Below, in pieces: positions 10,006-19,393 of a stretch of DNA of 64,000 nucleotides; position 1 is the first letter of the stretch, and every line of letters starts with the position of its first letter. Below the pieces are notes generated by a model that was given only the letters and a program-made list of their open reading frames with translations, did not search any database and was not told the origin of the DNA. Position numbers and translations under genes: made by a program. The stretch is from Micromonospora sp. M71_S20 (GTDB taxonomy: Bacteria; Actinomycetota; Actinomycetes; Mycobacteriales; Micromonosporaceae), in assembly GCF_003664255.1 (NCBI RefSeq), contig NZ_RCCV01000003.1, forward strand, positions 62,001 to 126,000, read 5' to 3'.

Positions 10006-10479
10006 TTGTCCATCGAGATCGCCAACGAGTCGGGTGTCGACGTCGACACCGACGCCGTGCTCGCCGTGGCCCGGCACGCCCTCGACGAGATGGGGGTCAA
10101 CCCCCTCGCCGAGCTCTCCGTGCTGCTGGTCGACATCGACTACATGACCGAGCTCAACCACCGGTGGATGGGCGGCGACGGCCCGACGGACGTGCTCGCC
10201 TTCCCCATGGACGAGGGCAGCGTCGACCACGGGCCCGGCGAGACGTCCGCCGCCGGCGGCGAGCCCGCGCTGCTCGGCGACATCGTGCTCTGCCCGGAGG
10301 TGGCGGCCAAGCAGGCGGCCACCGCCGGTCACGCCCCCGCCGACGAGCTGCACCTGCTCACCGTGCACGGCGTGCTGCACCTGCTCGGCTACGACCACGC
10401 CGAGCCGGAGGAGGAGCGGGAGATGTTCGCCCTCCAGGCCCGGCTGCTGGCGAGCTGGCGGTCGACCCGGTCCCGGTGA
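10006..10479 (+). CDS. ybeY: Endoribonuclease YbeY (rRNA maturation factor)
   Basis: Zn-dependent single-strand endoribonuclease that acts in 16S rRNA 3'-end maturation and ribosome quality control. 157 residues. The diagnostic metal motif [11 protein letters not shown] lies at residues 121-131, and the earlier [14 protein letters not shown] is also characteristic. The start is TTG at 10006, preceded by GAGGGAAGA. It is followed by a CorC-like gene whose ATG overlaps the ybeY stop by one base. Confidence 0.96.
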   Translation: MSIEIANESGVDVDTDAVLAVARHALDEMGVNPLAELSVLLVDIDYMTELNHRWMGGDGPTDVLAFPMDEGSVDHGPGETSAAGGEPALLGDIVLCPEVAAKQAATAGHAPADELHLLTVHGVLHLLGYDHAEPEEEREMFALQARLLASWRSTRSR

Positions 10480-11867
10480 TGACCACCCCGACGCTGGCGG
10501 CCGGCGCCACCGGCCTGCCCGACCTGCAACTGCTGGTCTTCGCGGCAGGCCTGGTGGTGCTGGCCGGCCTCATCGCCATGACCGAGGCGGCCCTCGCCGC
10601 CGTCTCGCCCGCCCGCGCCGCCGAGCTGGCCCGTGACGGCGCGCGGGGCGCGCGCACGCTCCAGGCCGTCGCCGGGGACGTGGTCCGCCACCTCAACCTC
10701 CTGCTCCTGCTGCGGCTGCTCGCCGAGCTGACCGCCACCACCCTGGTGGCGCTGGTCGCGGTGGACACCTTCGGCGCGGGCTGGCGCGCGGCACTGATCA
10801 CCGCCGGCGCGATGACCGTGATCAGCTTCGTGGTGGTCGGGGTCGGCCCCCGGACCATCGGCCGGCAGCACGCGTACGTGGTCGGTCGCTCCGTCGCCCC
10901 GCTGGTCCGCTGGCTGGGCCGGGCGCTCAACCCGCTCGCCTCGCTGCTGATCCTGATCGGCAACGCGGTCACCCCGGGCCGGGGCTTCCGGGAGGGTCCG
11001 TTCGCCACCCAGGTGGAGCTGCGCGAGCTGGTCGACCTGGCCGAGCAGCGCGGCGTCGTGGAGCACGGCGAGCGGCAGATGATCCACTCGGTCTTCGCGC
11101 TCGGCGACACCATCGCCCGGGAGGTGATGGTGCCGCGTACCGAGATGGTGTGGATCGAGGAGCGCAAGACGCTCTCCCAGGCGTTGGCGCTCTTCCTGCG
11201 CTCCGGCTTCTCCCGGATCCCGGTCATCGGCGAGAGCGTCGACGACGTGCTCGGCGTGCTCTACCTCAAGGACCTGATCCGACGCACCCAGGGCGGCGCC
11301 CCGGAGGACCGGCAGCTCCCGGTCGCCGAGCTGATGCGCCCCGCCACCTTCGTGCCCGAGTCCAAGCCGGTCGACGACCTGCTCTCGGAGATGCAGGCCG
11401 CCCGCAACCACCTGGTCATCGTCGTCGACGAGTACGGCGGGACCGGCGGGCTGGTCACCATCGAGGACATCCTGGAGGAGATCGTCGGTGAGATCACCGA
11501 CGAGTACGATGTCGAGCGCCCGCCGGTAGAGCACCTCGACGACGGGGCGGTGCGGGTCACCGCGCGGCTCCCGGTGGAGGACCTGGGCGAGCTGTTCGAC
11601 ACCGACCTGCCCACCGACGAGGTGGAGACCGTCGGCGGCCTGCTCGCCCAGTCCCTGGGCCGGGTCCCGATCCCCGGGGCGCAGGTCGAGGTCGCCGGGC
11701 TCCAGTTGATCGCCGAGGGCACCACCGGCCGGCGCAACCGGATCGACACCGTGCTGGTGAGCCGGGCGGAGTCGACCGACACACAGAACGACCCGGGCCG
11801 TGGCGAGCACGCCGAGCCCCGGGACGACACGAACCGATCCGAGGAGAGGCAACCCGCCGATGCCTGA
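10479..11867 (+). CDS. Hemolysin family / CorC-like CBS domain membrane protein
   Basis: 462-residue protein of the UPF0053/CorC-HlyC family, implicated in magnesium or other cation efflux. An N-terminal DUF21 domain with about four membrane segments lies within residues 1-165. Two CBS domains lie at about 215-340, with the motifs VMVPRTEMVW and FSRIPVIGES. A CorC_HlyC domain follows at about 355-435 (GTGGLVTIEDILEEIVGEI before it, ETVGGLLAQ within). The C-terminal tail is polar. The ATG at 10479 overlaps the ybeY stop. In actinobacteria this gene commonly sits between ybeY and era. The name hemolysin is historical. Confidence 0.92.
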   Translation: MTTPTLAAGATGLPDLQLLVFAAGLVVLAGLIAMTEAALAAVSPARAAELARDGARGARTLQAVAGDVVRHLNLLLLLRLLAELTATTLVALVAVDTFGAGWRAALITAGAMTVISFVVVGVGPRTIGRQHAYVVGRSVAPLVRWLGRALNPLASLLILIGNAVTPGRGFREGPFATQVELRELVDLAEQRGVVEHGERQMIHSVFALGDTIAREVMVPRTEMVWIEERKTLSQALALFLRSGFSRIPVIGESVDDVLGVLYLKDLIRRTQGGAPEDRQLPVAELMRPATFVPESKPVDDLLSEMQAARNHLVIVVDEYGGTGGLVTIEDILEEIVGEITDEYDVERPPVEHLDDGAVRVTARLPVEDLGELFDTDLPTDEVETVGGLLAQSLGRVPIPGAQVEVAGLQLIAEGTTGRRNRIDTVLVSRAESTDTQNDPGRGEHAEPRDDTNRSEERQPADA

Positions 11868-12246
11868 GTCACCCGCCGTACCGGCCGCCCGGCCCACCCC
11901 GTCCGACCCGGTCGAGCTGAGCGCCGAGGACGGCAAGCTGGTCGTCCTGGCGCGGGGCGCGCGTGGCCGGGTGGGCGCCGTGGAGGGCGCGGCGGTCCGC
12001 GACCAGGACGGTCGGACGTACGCCGCGGCCAGCGTGTCGCTGCCCTCGTTGACGGTCACCGCGCTCCAGCTCGCGGTGGCGTCCGCGGTGGCGGCCGGCG
12101 CGACCCGGCTGGAGGCCGCCGTGGTGGTCACCGAGGCGTCGACGCTGGACGGGGCGGGGCACGCGGCGGTCCGCGACCTCGCCGCGGACGCACCGATCCA
12201 CGTGGCTGCCCCGGACGGGTCCGTCCTGGGCACGGTGGTCGAGTGA
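11860..12246 (+). CDS. Cytidine deaminase-like protein lacking zinc ligands
   Basis: 128-residue protein that overlaps the end of the CorC-like gene by 8 nt and the start of era by 4 nt, so it belongs to the operon. The core from residue about 19 (LSAEDGKLVVLARGARGRVGAVEGAAVRDQDGRTY is split here only for description) follows the cytidine deaminase N-terminal pattern, as do AAASVSLPSLTVTALQLA. However, the expected H/C-A-E and PCxxC zinc motifs are absent: the protein has no cysteine at all in the visible translation. It is therefore probably not a deaminase. It could be a structural or regulatory relative kept for its place beside era. Confidence 0.8.
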   Translation: MPESPAVPAARPTPSDPVELSAEDGKLVVLARGARGRVGAVEGAAVRDQDGRTYAAASVSLPSLTVTALQLAVASAVAAGATRLEAAVVVTEASTLDGAGHAAVRDLAADAPIHVAAPDGSVLGTVVE

Positions 12247-13139
12247 GCGATCTCCAGCCGCGCCCCTACCGGGCCGGATTCGCCTGTTTCGTCGGCCGGC
12301 CGAACGCCGGCAAGTCGACGCTGACCAACGCGATCGTCGGGCAGAAGATCGCCATCACCTCGAACAAGCCGCAGACGACCAGGCACATCATCCGGGCCGT
12401 CCTGCACCGCCCGGAGTCCCAGCTCGTGCTGGTCGACACCCCGGGCCTGCACCGCCCCCGCACGCTGCTCGGCGAGCGCCTCAACGACCTGGTCCGGCAG
12501 ACCTGGAGCGAGGTCGACGTGATCGGCCTCTGCATCCCGGCGGACGAGCCGATCGGGCGCGGTGACCGGTTCATCACCGGCGAGCTGGCCGAGCTGAAGG
12601 CCACCGTGCTGGCGGTGGTCACGAAGACCGACCTGGTGGACCGCAAGCGGCTGGCCGAGCAGTTGCTCGCGGTCAGCGAGCTGGGCGAGTTCGCCGAGGT
12701 GGTGCCGGTCAGCGCGGTCTCCGGGCACCAGGTCGACGTCCTGGTCGACGTGATGACCGGCTACCTGCCCGAGTCGCCGCAGCTCTACCCGGACGACATG
12801 CTCACCGACGACCCGGAGCAGGTGCTGGTGGCCGAGCTGATCCGCGAGGCCGCCCTGGAGGGCGTCCGCGACGAGCTGCCGCACTCCATCGCGGTGGTCG
12901 TCGAGGAGATGGTCCCCGAGGGGCAGCTCATGAAGATCTACGCCGACGTGTACGTCGAGCGGCCCAGCCAGAAGGCGATCGTGATCGGCCACCGGGCGAG
13001 CCGACTCAAGCACGTCGGCACCACCGCCCGCCGGCAGATCGAGGAGCTGCTCGGCACCCGGGTCTACCTCGACCTGCACGTCCGGGTGGCGAAGGACTGG
13101 CAGCGGGATCCGAAGCAGCTGCGCAAGCTGGGCTTCTGA
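12243..13139 (+). CDS. era: GTPase Era
   Basis: Essential GTPase that binds the 3' end of 16S rRNA and helps assemble the 30S subunit. 298 residues. G1 is GRPNAGKS at residues 18-25, G2 lies in NKPQTTRH, G3 is DTPG near residue 65, and G4 is TKTD near 127. The C-terminal KH domain contains SQKAIVIGHRASRLKHVGT and ends KDWQRDPKQLRKLGF, which is diagnostic of Era. The GTG start at 12243 overlaps the stop of the preceding gene. A strong hairpin follows. Confidence 0.98.
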   Translation: MSDLQPRPYRAGFACFVGRPNAGKSTLTNAIVGQKIAITSNKPQTTRHIIRAVLHRPESQLVLVDTPGLHRPRTLLGERLNDLVRQTWSEVDVIGLCIPADEPIGRGDRFITGELAELKATVLAVVTKTDLVDRKRLAEQLLAVSELGEFAEVVPVSAVSGHQVDVLVDVMTGYLPESPQLYPDDMLTDDPEQVLVAELIREAALEGVRDELPHSIAVVVEEMVPEGQLMKIYADVYVERPSQKAIVIGHRASRLKHVGTTARRQIEELLGTRVYLDLHVRVAKDWQRDPKQLRKLGF

Positions 13140-13145
13140 CGCCGA

Positions 13146-13172
13146 GGGCCGGGACGCGGCGCGTCCCGGCCC
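13146..13172 (+). terminator. Terminator hairpin after era
   Basis: Perfect 12-bp stem GGGCCGGGACGC / GCGTCCCGGCCC (13146-13157 and 13161-13172) with a 3-nt loop, 6 nt after the era stop. It closes the phoH-era operon. Confidence 0.75.
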
Positions 13173-13315
13173 CCGAGCCCGTCCGGCGCATGATCGGTAT
13201 CGGTCGGACGTATGGAAGATGTCACCTTCTGGTGGGTTCCCTTCTGTTTGGCGTGTTCGGCCCGGAGGGTAGGGGATAGGACAGCCCCCGTATCCCCGGA
13301 CATAGATGCAGGCTG

Positions 13316-14485
13316 ATGCGAAACCGATACCTGGACCTGCTCCGCTTCCTGGCCATCGTTCGAGTCGTCGTCTACCACGTCACCGGTTGGGCCACGCTGA
13401 CCCTCGTCTTCCCGGCGATGTCGGTGATGTTCGCGCTCGCCGGCTCGCTGATGGCGGCCTCACTGCACCGCTGGGGACCGGGGGCGGTCGTACGCCGGTT
13501 GCGGCGCCTGCTGCCGTCGCTGTGGGTGCTCGCCGCCGTCTTCGTACCCGCCATGCTGCTCACCGGGTTGCCGCTGAGCCCGAAGGTGCTGCTCTGGCTC
13601 TTTCCCATCGCCGACCCGCCGGCCAACGGCTGGGGCGCGATCGCGCTCAGCGTGATCTGGTACCTGCGCGACTACCTCTGGTTCGTGCTCGCCTCGCCGG
13701 TGGCCCTCTGGCTGTTCCGGCGCGCCCCGGTGCCCACCCTGATGGCCCCGTACGCCCTGCTCGCGGCGGCCGAACTGGGCCTGCTCCCGGCGCTGCCGGT
13801 GGCGCTGCACCAGTTCGGGCTCTACTTCGGGGCCTGGCTGCTCGGCTTCGCCCACCAGGCCGGCATGCTGCGCCGCCTGACCAACCGGGTGCTGGTGCCG
13901 GTGGCGCTGGCCCTGGCCGCGGCCGGCGCGGCCTGGATCCTCACCCACCCCGGACCGCGCGGGTACGACCTGAACGACAACCCCCTGGGCAACGCCCTCT
14001 GGTCGGCGGCCTTCGTCCTCGTGCTGCTTGGCCGGGGGCCGGCGAGCGCGCCCTGGGTGGACCGCAGCGCCGCGTTCGGCCGGGTGGTGACCGTGTTCAA
14101 CCGGCGGGCGCTCACCGTCTACCTCTGGCACATGCCGTTCGTGGTGGCGCTCACCCCGCTGGTCGACGTGGTGGGCTGGTCGCACCAGGACCCGCTCGGC
14201 CTGGCGATCCGGGTGGCGCTGGTCTTCGCGCTGGTCGCGGTGGTGACCGCCCTGGTCGGCTGGGTGGAGGACGTGGCGGCCCGCAGGCCGCCGGAGCTGG
14301 TCCCCGGCCGCGCCCGCCCCGCCCCGGCCACCGTCCACCCGCCCGCCGCCGGCAGGGCCGGCGAACCGGCCACCGGTCACCCGCCCGCCGCCGGGACGGT
14401 CGACGGACCGGTCACCGGGCGGGCGGCGGTGCCGGCGCCCCGCGCCGCGCGGGAGCCGGAGACCGTCGAGATCAGCGCTGGGTGA
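13316..14485 (+). CDS. Acyltransferase 3 family membrane protein
   Basis: 389-residue multi-pass membrane protein of the acyltransferase 3 family (OafA/WecH-like), which O-acylates sugars, lipids or antibiotics at the membrane. It begins [21 protein letters not shown]; the Arg and His in the first helix are conserved in the family. About ten hydrophobic segments follow up to residue 320. The last 70 residues are a Pro/Ala/Gly tail with imperfect repeats of the type GHPPAAG, unlike the rest. The upstream 140 bp contain an inverted repeat GGGGATA/TATCCCC (13272-13278, 13291-13297). The 3' end overlaps the convergent DUF4097 gene by 14 bp. Substrate unknown. Confidence 0.88.
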   Translation: MRNRYLDLLRFLAIVRVVVYHVTGWATLTLVFPAMSVMFALAGSLMAASLHRWGPGAVVRRLRRLLPSLWVLAAVFVPAMLLTGLPLSPKVLLWLFPIADPPANGWGAIALSVIWYLRDYLWFVLASPVALWLFRRAPVPTLMAPYALLAAAELGLLPALPVALHQFGLYFGAWLLGFAHQAGMLRRLTNRVLVPVALALAAAGAAWILTHPGPRGYDLNDNPLGNALWSAAFVLVLLGRGPASAPWVDRSAAFGRVVTVFNRRALTVYLWHMPFVVALTPLVDVVGWSHQDPLGLAIRVALVFALVAVVTALVGWVEDVAARRPPELVPGRARPAPATVHPPAAGRAGEPATGHPPAAGTVDGPVTGRAAVPAPRAAREPETVEISAG

Positions 14486-15302
14486 CCGTCACGTTGCCGC
14501 TGCCGGTGGAGAGGTCGAGCACCAGCGTGGCGGACGGGTCGTCGGTCACGCCCAGTTCGGCGTCGCCGCTGTCGGTGCTGGAGCGGACCCGGTAGCGGCC
14601 CGCCGGCACGACCAGCTCGACGTTCCCGCTGGAGGCGTGCACCCGCGCCGAGGCGGGCGTCGTCAGGTCGACGGTGATGTCGCCGGAGCCGGCCTCGGCG
14701 TCCACCCCGCCGCCGAGGCGGTGCCCGGTGATGTCGCCGGAGGAGGTGCGCAGCGTGACCGCGGCGGCGACCTCGTCGACCTCGACGTTGCCGGAGCCGG
14801 TCTGCGCCCGGACGGGACCGCCGGCACCGGCCACCTGGATGTTGCCGGAGCCGGTCTCCGCGCGGACGGGGCCGCTGGAGGCGGTCACCCGGATGTTGCC
14901 CGAGCCGAGCCGCATCTCCACCGGGCCCACCCTGCTCAGGTCGACGTCACCGGAGCCGGTCTCGCCCTTCACGCTCACCCCGTCCGGGGCGGTGACCTCG
15001 TAGGAGACGCTGCACCGGGAGCCGCAGTCGGTGTCCAGCACCAGTTCGGTGCCCTTGATCTCGTACGTCGCGTCGGGTTCACCGCCCTGGTAGCGCACCA
15101 CCCGCTTGATCCGCACCTCGTCCTGCGCGCCGATGGCGCGGACGGTCACGTCGCCGGCCCCCGGCAGCACCCGGATGCTGTTGATCCGGACCGCCTCGGT
15201 GTTGTCGTAGTCGAGCCGGCGGAAGGACAGGTTGTCGCACCCGGCGGCGACGATCAGGGTGGTGGCCGCAGCGAGCGCGGCGGCGGTGCGGTGCAGAGCC
15301 AT
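14472..15302 (-). CDS. DUF4097 family lipoprotein (beta-helix adhesin-like repeats)
   Basis: 276-residue secreted lipoprotein. The signal peptide ends in the lipobox VAAGC with Cys22 as the lipidation site. The body from about residue 110 is built of short repeats containing GSGN or GSGD about every 18-20 residues, as expected for the right-handed beta-helix of the DUF4097/DUF2807 families. Function unknown; such proteins are often surface or envelope-stress associated. It is divergent from recO (100 bp) and its 3' end overlaps the acyltransferase gene by 14 bp on the other strand. Confidence 0.9.
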   Translation of the reverse strand: MALHRTAAALAAATTLIVAAGCDNLSFRRLDYDNTEAVRINSIRVLPGAGDVTVRAIGAQDEVRIKRVVRYQGGEPDATYEIKGTELVLDTDCGSRCSVSYEVTAPDGVSVKGETGSGDVDLSRVGPVEMRLGSGNIRVTASSGPVRAETGSGNIQVAGAGGPVRAQTGSGNVEVDEVAAAVTLRTSSGDITGHRLGGGVDAEAGSGDITVDLTTPASARVHASSGNVELVVPAGRYRVRSSTDSGDAELGVTDDPSATLVLDLSTGSGNVTVTQR

Positions 15303-15402
15303 GCGAGCACGCTACGAGGCGAGGCCCGCCCCACGCATCGGGGTTCCGCGCGCGGACACCCCGAGCTGACCCTGATTCCGCACCCCGAGAGAGAATGGTC
15401 CG

Positions 15403-16245
15403 ATGGCCGGGTACCGCCGACAGCTCTACCGCGACGACGCGGTGGTCCTGCGCGTGCAGAAGCTCGGCGAGTCCGACCGGATTATCACCCTGCTCACCCG
15501 CCGGCACGGCCGGCTGCGCGCGGTGGCCCGGGGAGTCCGCCGCACCACCAGCAAGTTCGGTGCCCGGCTGGAGCCGTTCGGCCACGTCGACCTCCAGCTC
15601 GCCGGCGACCCGAAGGGCAACCTCGGCAGCTCGCTGCACACGGTCAGCCAGGTCGAGGGCATCGACCTCTACGGCAAGCGGTTCCTCGGCGACTATTCCC
15701 GCTACACGGCCGCCAGCGCGATCGCCGAGACCGCCGAGCGGCTCACCCCCGTCGAACGGGAGCCGTCGCTGCGGCTGTTCCAGCTCACCCTGGGCGCGCT
15801 GCGGGCGCTCGCCGAGGGCAGCCATGCCACCACCCTGGTGCTCGACGCGTACCTGCTGCGGGGCATGACGCTGGCCGGTTGGGCGCCGGCGCTGACCGCC
15901 TGCGCCGTCTGCGGCACGCCGGGGCGGCACCGGGCGTTCTCGGTGCCTGCCGGGGGCGCGGTCTGCCCGGACTGCCGGCCGCCCGGCGCGGCCCATCCCG
16001 CCCCGGCCACCATCGACCTGATGTCCGCGCTGACCAGCGGCGACTGGCGGGTCGCCGACGCCACCGAGACCGGCGTACGCCGGGAGTGCAGCGGCCTGGT
16101 CGCGGCACACCTGCAGTGGCACCTGGAGCGCGCGCTACGCTCGCTGCCGCTGGTCGACCGGGGCGCCCCGGCGGCCGGCCCGGTCCCGCCGCCGCGTGGC
16201 AGCGGGGCCGGTGCGGACGGCGTGAACAGGGGGAAGACCGAGTGA
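15403..16245 (+). CDS. recO: DNA repair protein RecO
   Basis: RecFOR-pathway mediator that loads RecA and anneals DNA. 280 residues. The N-terminal OB fold is [19 protein letters not shown]...LLTRRHG, the standard RecO start. The C-terminal part has a zinc site made of CAVC (near residue 167) and CPDC (near 188), present in many actinobacterial RecO proteins. The start is ATG at 15403. The stop overlaps the GTG start of uppS by 4 nt, so the two are translationally coupled, as in other actinobacteria. Confidence 0.96.
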   Translation: MAGYRRQLYRDDAVVLRVQKLGESDRIITLLTRRHGRLRAVARGVRRTTSKFGARLEPFGHVDLQLAGDPKGNLGSSLHTVSQVEGIDLYGKRFLGDYSRYTAASAIAETAERLTPVEREPSLRLFQLTLGALRALAEGSHATTLVLDAYLLRGMTLAGWAPALTACAVCGTPGRHRAFSVPAGGAVCPDCRPPGAAHPAPATIDLMSALTSGDWRVADATETGVRRECSGLVAAHLQWHLERALRSLPLVDRGAPAAGPVPPPRGSGAGADGVNRGKTE

Positions 16246-17057
16246 TCCGATCGATGAGGGCCGGGCGTCGCGAGCCGGTGCCGCCGACACCGCACCCGTC
16301 GGGCGCCCGCCCGCCGGCGCTGCCCGCCGACGCGGTGCCCAAGCACGTCGCCGTGGTGATGGACGGCAACGGCCGGTGGGCCAAGGACCGCGGGCTGCCC
16401 CGCACAAAGGGCCACGAGGCGGGGGAGTTCTCCCTCTTCGACACGGTCGAGGGCGCCATCGAGCTGGGGATCCCCTACCTGTCGGCGTACGCCTTCTCCA
16501 CCGAGAACTGGCGGCGCTCGCCGGACGAGGTCCGGTTCCTAATGGGCTTCAACCGGGACGTCATCCGCCGCCGCCGCGACCAGCTGGTCGACCTGGGGGT
16601 GCGGGTGGTCTGGTCTGGCCGGGCCGGCCGGCTCTGGAAGAGCGTCATCTCCGAGTTGCAGACGGCGGAGGAGATGTCCCGGGGCAACTCGACGCTGACC
16701 CTCCAGTTCTGCGTCAACTACGGCGGTCAGGCCGAGATCGCCGACGCCGCCGCCGCCATCGCCCGCGACGTGGCGGCGGGCCGGCTGGACCCGGAGAAGG
16801 TCAACGAGAAGACCGTCGCGAAGTACCTCTACCACCCGGAGATCCCCGAGGTGGACCTGTTCCTGCGTCCCTCGGGCGAGGAGCGGATCTCGAACTTCCT
16901 GCTCTGGCAGACCGCGTACGCCGAGCTGATCTTCCTCGACACACTCTGGCCCGACTTCGACCGCCGTCACCTCTGGTACGCCTGCGAGCTGTACGCGCAG
17001 CGGGACCGGCGTTTCGGCGGCGCGCTGCCCAACCCGGTCGCCCCGCCGCCCGCCTGA
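16242..17057 (+). CDS. uppS: Isoprenyl transferase (cis-prenyltransferase, UppS-like)
   Basis: Condenses isopentenyl diphosphate onto an allylic primer to make cis-polyprenyl diphosphates, the lipid carriers for cell-wall synthesis. 271 residues. The catalytic Asp41 lies in [35 protein letters not shown] and [17 protein letters not shown] follow in the family order. An Arg/Pro-rich N-terminal extension of about 30 residues precedes the core. The GTG start at 16242 overlaps recO. Actinobacteria often carry several paralogues with different chain lengths, so the exact product length is not decided here. Confidence 0.96.
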   Translation: MIRSMRAGRREPVPPTPHPSGARPPALPADAVPKHVAVVMDGNGRWAKDRGLPRTKGHEAGEFSLFDTVEGAIELGIPYLSAYAFSTENWRRSPDEVRFLMGFNRDVIRRRRDQLVDLGVRVVWSGRAGRLWKSVISELQTAEEMSRGNSTLTLQFCVNYGGQAEIADAAAAIARDVAAGRLDPEKVNEKTVAKYLYHPEIPEVDLFLRPSGEERISNFLLWQTAYAELIFLDTLWPDFDRRHLWYACELYAQRDRRFGGALPNPVAPPPA

Positions 17058-17122
17058 GGCTTACCGCCCGGTCGTACGGGGTACCACGGGTGGTCAGCAG
17101 CCACCGACGGAGGTGAACCCAC

Positions 17123-17308
17123 ATGATCCAGAAACGTATTGCCCAGTGGGCGATGATGGCCGTCGCCGTGCCGTTGGCGGCGGCGGGCGCGCGCCGGCTC
17201 AGCCACACGATCGAGGCCCGCCGCGGCCCGTCCGGCATGAGCCGCCTACTCACCAAGGGCGCCGACATGCTTCGCCCGCAGAAGGCCAAGCGTCGCCGCT
17301 TCTTCTGA
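17123..17308 (+). CDS. Small basic membrane-associated protein, unknown function
   Basis: 61-residue protein with a good ribosome binding site (CGGAGGTG) 7-8 nt upstream of the ATG. One hydrophobic segment (MMAVAVPLAAAGA, residues 11-23) is followed by a strongly basic C-terminus ending KRRRFF. I do not recognise a family. The RBS, the placement 65 bp after uppS and the codon bias support a real gene. Likely a small inner-membrane protein. Confidence 0.65.
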   Translation: MIQKRIAQWAMMAVAVPLAAAGARRLSHTIEARRGPSGMSRLLTKGADMLRPQKAKRRRFF

Positions 17309-17356
17309 CCGTTTTCACCTAACCGTGACCTGACCCCGAACCCCCGACCCGCTCGC

Positions 17357-17427
17357 CGATCATGCAGTCGTGGTGCCCCGCGAAAGCCCCGCATCGGGGC
17401 GTTTCGCCCACCGAAAGTGCATGATCG
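17357..17427. repeat. Inverted-repeat element, CGATCATG family, copy 2
   Basis: Arms at 17357-17375 (cgatcatgcagtcgtggtg) and 17409-17427 (caccgaaagtgcatgatcg) match at 15 of 19 positions. The centre holds a second nested hairpin GCGAAA-g-CCCC-gcat-CGGGG-cg-TTTCGC. It lies between the 61-residue gene and the next small ORF, 48 bp after a stop codon. Confidence 0.75.
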
Positions 17428-17535
17428 ACTCGTGGGTCGGGGGTTCGGCGTTTCGGGGGTGGGCCAGGGGCGGGGTGGTTAGGGTCGGGGTGGGCCTGTG
17501 GTTCCGGGTGGTCGCGGCGAGTCTCGGGGGTGGGG

Positions 17536-17757
17536 ATGCGGGATCTTCGGGACAAGATGATCGTGGCCTTGGACGCCGCCGACCTCGGTGACCCGGTCCG
17601 CGCGCAGGTGGCCGAGATCTGTGCCGGGGTCGCCGAGCAGCACTGCCGGGAACTCGGCCACGCGGCGCAGCCGCGTTCCGGGGAGATCGGCGAGCTGGCC
17701 AGCGGCGAGCCGGCGCTCACCTGGGCGCCCACCGAGACCGGGCAGCGGGCCTGGTGA
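17536..17757 (+). CDS. Small hypothetical protein
   Basis: 73-residue ORF from the ATG at 17536 (a GTG at 17530 adds two residues), preceded by GGGGGTGGGG. The translation MRDLRDKMIVALDAADLGD... has a helical, charged N-terminal half, two cysteines and an acidic/Trp-containing end. No family recognised. It stands alone between an intergenic repeat and the convergent gnd gene. The amino-acid composition looks like a real protein, but support is limited. Confidence 0.45.
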   Translation: MRDLRDKMIVALDAADLGDPVRAQVAEICAGVAEQHCRELGHAAQPRSGEIGELASGEPALTWAPTETGQRAW

Positions 17758-17950
17758 CGGTCCCCGCGCCGGCCTAGCCGGGGAACCCGGCGGCCGGGTC
17801 CAAGCGACGGCCTGTGGTGTGGTGACCGCCCCCTCGCCGGTCGAGAGCCCGCAAGGCCACGGAGCGGGACGCGCTGGCCGTGCAGGTGCGCGAGCTGGCG
17901 CCCGGGAGATGCGGGCCGCCGTCGCCTGACGCCCACGGGAGCGGGCGGGG
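17758..17950. other. Gap between small ORF and gnd with a possible gene remnant
   Basis: No intact gene. Near 17845-17929, plus strand, one frame gives RKATERDALAVQVRELA and, after a one-frame shift, the next gives EMRAAVA followed by a stop at 17927-17929. Read together this looks like the helical C-terminus of a protein broken by a frameshift, but the piece is too short to identify. Confidence 0.3.
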
Positions 17951-19393
17951 TCAGGCCTCGATCTCGGTGCGGTCGGTGGGCCAGCGGGTGTGGAAGGTGC
18001 CCTCGCGGTCCACGCGCTGGTAGGTGTGCGCCCCGAAGTTGTCCCGCAGTGCCTGGATCAGGGCGGCCGGCAGCCGCTGGGCGCGCAGCGCGTCGAAGTA
18101 CGCCAGCGACGAGGCGAACGCGGGGACGGGCACCCCGGCCCGGGCGGCCTCGGCCACCACCCGCCGCCAGCTCGGCACGCCGTCGTTCACGGTGTCCGCG
18201 AACCACGGCGCCACCAGCAGCGTCGGCAGGCCGGGCCGCTCGTCGTACGCCTGGCGGATGCGGTCGAGGAAGCGGGCGCGGATGATGCAGCCGCCCCGCC
18301 AGATCGTCGCGGTGCCGCCCAGGTCGATGCCCCAGTCGTACTCGCGGGAGCCGGCGCGGATGTGGTCGAAGCCCTGCGCGTACGCGACGATCTTCGAGGC
18401 GAGCAGGGCGCGGCGGACGTCCTCGACGAAGGCGTCGGAGTCCTCGACCCGCCAGGTCGCGCCCGCGTCCGGGAACGCCCGGCGGGCCGCCTCGCGTTGG
18501 TCGGCGTGCCCGGAGAGCGACCGGGCGAAGGTCGCCTCGGCGATACCGGTGATGGGGATGCCCAGGTCGAGCGCGCTCTGCACCGTCCAGCGGCCGGTGC
18601 CCTTCTGCTCGGCGCGATCCAGCACGACGTCCACGAACGCCCGCCCGGTGGCCGCGTCCGTGTGCGCCAGCACGTCCGCGGTGATCTCGATCAGGAAGGA
18701 CTCCAGCTCCCCGGCGTTCCACCCGCGGAAGATCTCCGCGATCTCCGCCGGCTCCGCGCCCAGTCCGGCCCGGATCAGGTCGTACGCCTCGGCGATGAGC
18801 TGCATGTCGGCGTACTCGATGCCGTTGTGCACCATCTTGACGAAGTGCCCGGCGCCGTCCGGCCCGATGTGCCGGCAGCACGGCACCCCGTCCACCTGGG
18901 CGGCGATCCGCTCGAAGATCGGCCCGAGCGTGCGGTACGACTCCGCGGATCCGCCCGGCATGATGCTCGGGCCGCGCAGGGCGCCCTCCTCGCCACCGGA
19001 GACGCCGGTGCCGACGAAGTGCAGGCCGTGGGCCCGCAGCGCCTCCTCCCGCCGGCGGGTGTCGGCGAAGTGCGCGTTGCCGCAGTCCACGACGATGTCG
19101 CCGGCGTCGAGCAGCGGGACCAGCTCGTCGACCACGGCGTCGGTGGGCCCGCCCGCCTTGACCATCACGATGACCGCCCGGGGCCGCTCCAGCGACGCGA
19201 CGAAGTCGGCCATCGACTCGGCGGGCAGGAACGTCCCCTCGTCCCCGTGCTCCGCCACGAGGCTGCGGGTGCGCTCGGGCGAGCGGTTGTGCACCGCCAC
19301 GGCGAAGCCGTTGCGGGCCAGGTTGCGGGCCAGGTTCCGGCCCATCACCGCCAGCCCGGTCACGCCGATCCGTGCCGTCGCCCGCCCGGCCAT
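17951..19393 (-). CDS. gnd: 6-phosphogluconate dehydrogenase, decarboxylating
   Basis: Oxidises 6-phosphogluconate to ribulose 5-phosphate and CO2 in the pentose phosphate pathway, making NADPH. 480 residues, the length of the long NADP-type (GndA). The N-terminus has IGVTGLAVMGRNLARN (Rossmann). VGTGVSGGEEGA lies near residue 125, the catalytic HFVKMVHNGIEY near 180, and KGTGRWTVQSALDLG near 260. I chose the ATG at 19393 because GGAGGG lies 7 nt upstream; an in-frame start at 19417 would add eight residues. Transcribed alone, convergent with the small ORFs at 17.5 kb. Confidence 0.95.
   Translation of the reverse strand: MAGRATARIGVTGLAVMGRNLARNLARNGFAVAVHNRSPERTRSLVAEHGDEGTFLPAESMADFVASLERPRAVIVMVKAGGPTDAVVDELVPLLDAGDIVVDCGNAHFADTRRREEALRAHGLHFVGTGVSGGEEGALRGPSIMPGGSAESYRTLGPIFERIAAQVDGVPCCRHIGPDGAGHFVKMVHNGIEYADMQLIAEAYDLIRAGLGAEPAEIAEIFRGWNAGELESFLIEITADVLAHTDAATGRAFVDVVLDRAEQKGTGRWTVQSALDLGIPITGIAEATFARSLSGHADQREAARRAFPDAGATWRVEDSDAFVEDVRRALLASKIVAYAQGFDHIRAGSREYDWGIDLGGTATIWRGGCIIRARFLDRIRQAYDERPGLPTLLVAPWFADTVNDGVPSWRRVVAEAARAGVPVPAFASSLAYFDALRAQRLPAALIQALRDNFGAHTYQRVDREGTFHTRWPTDRTEIEA

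Noticed and set aside
10389..13079. Minus-strand open frame of 896 codons antisense to ybeY, corC and era
   Set aside because: Composition is His/Gln/Asp/Val-heavy and typical of a GC-driven shadow frame; the plus-strand genes have clear family motifs.
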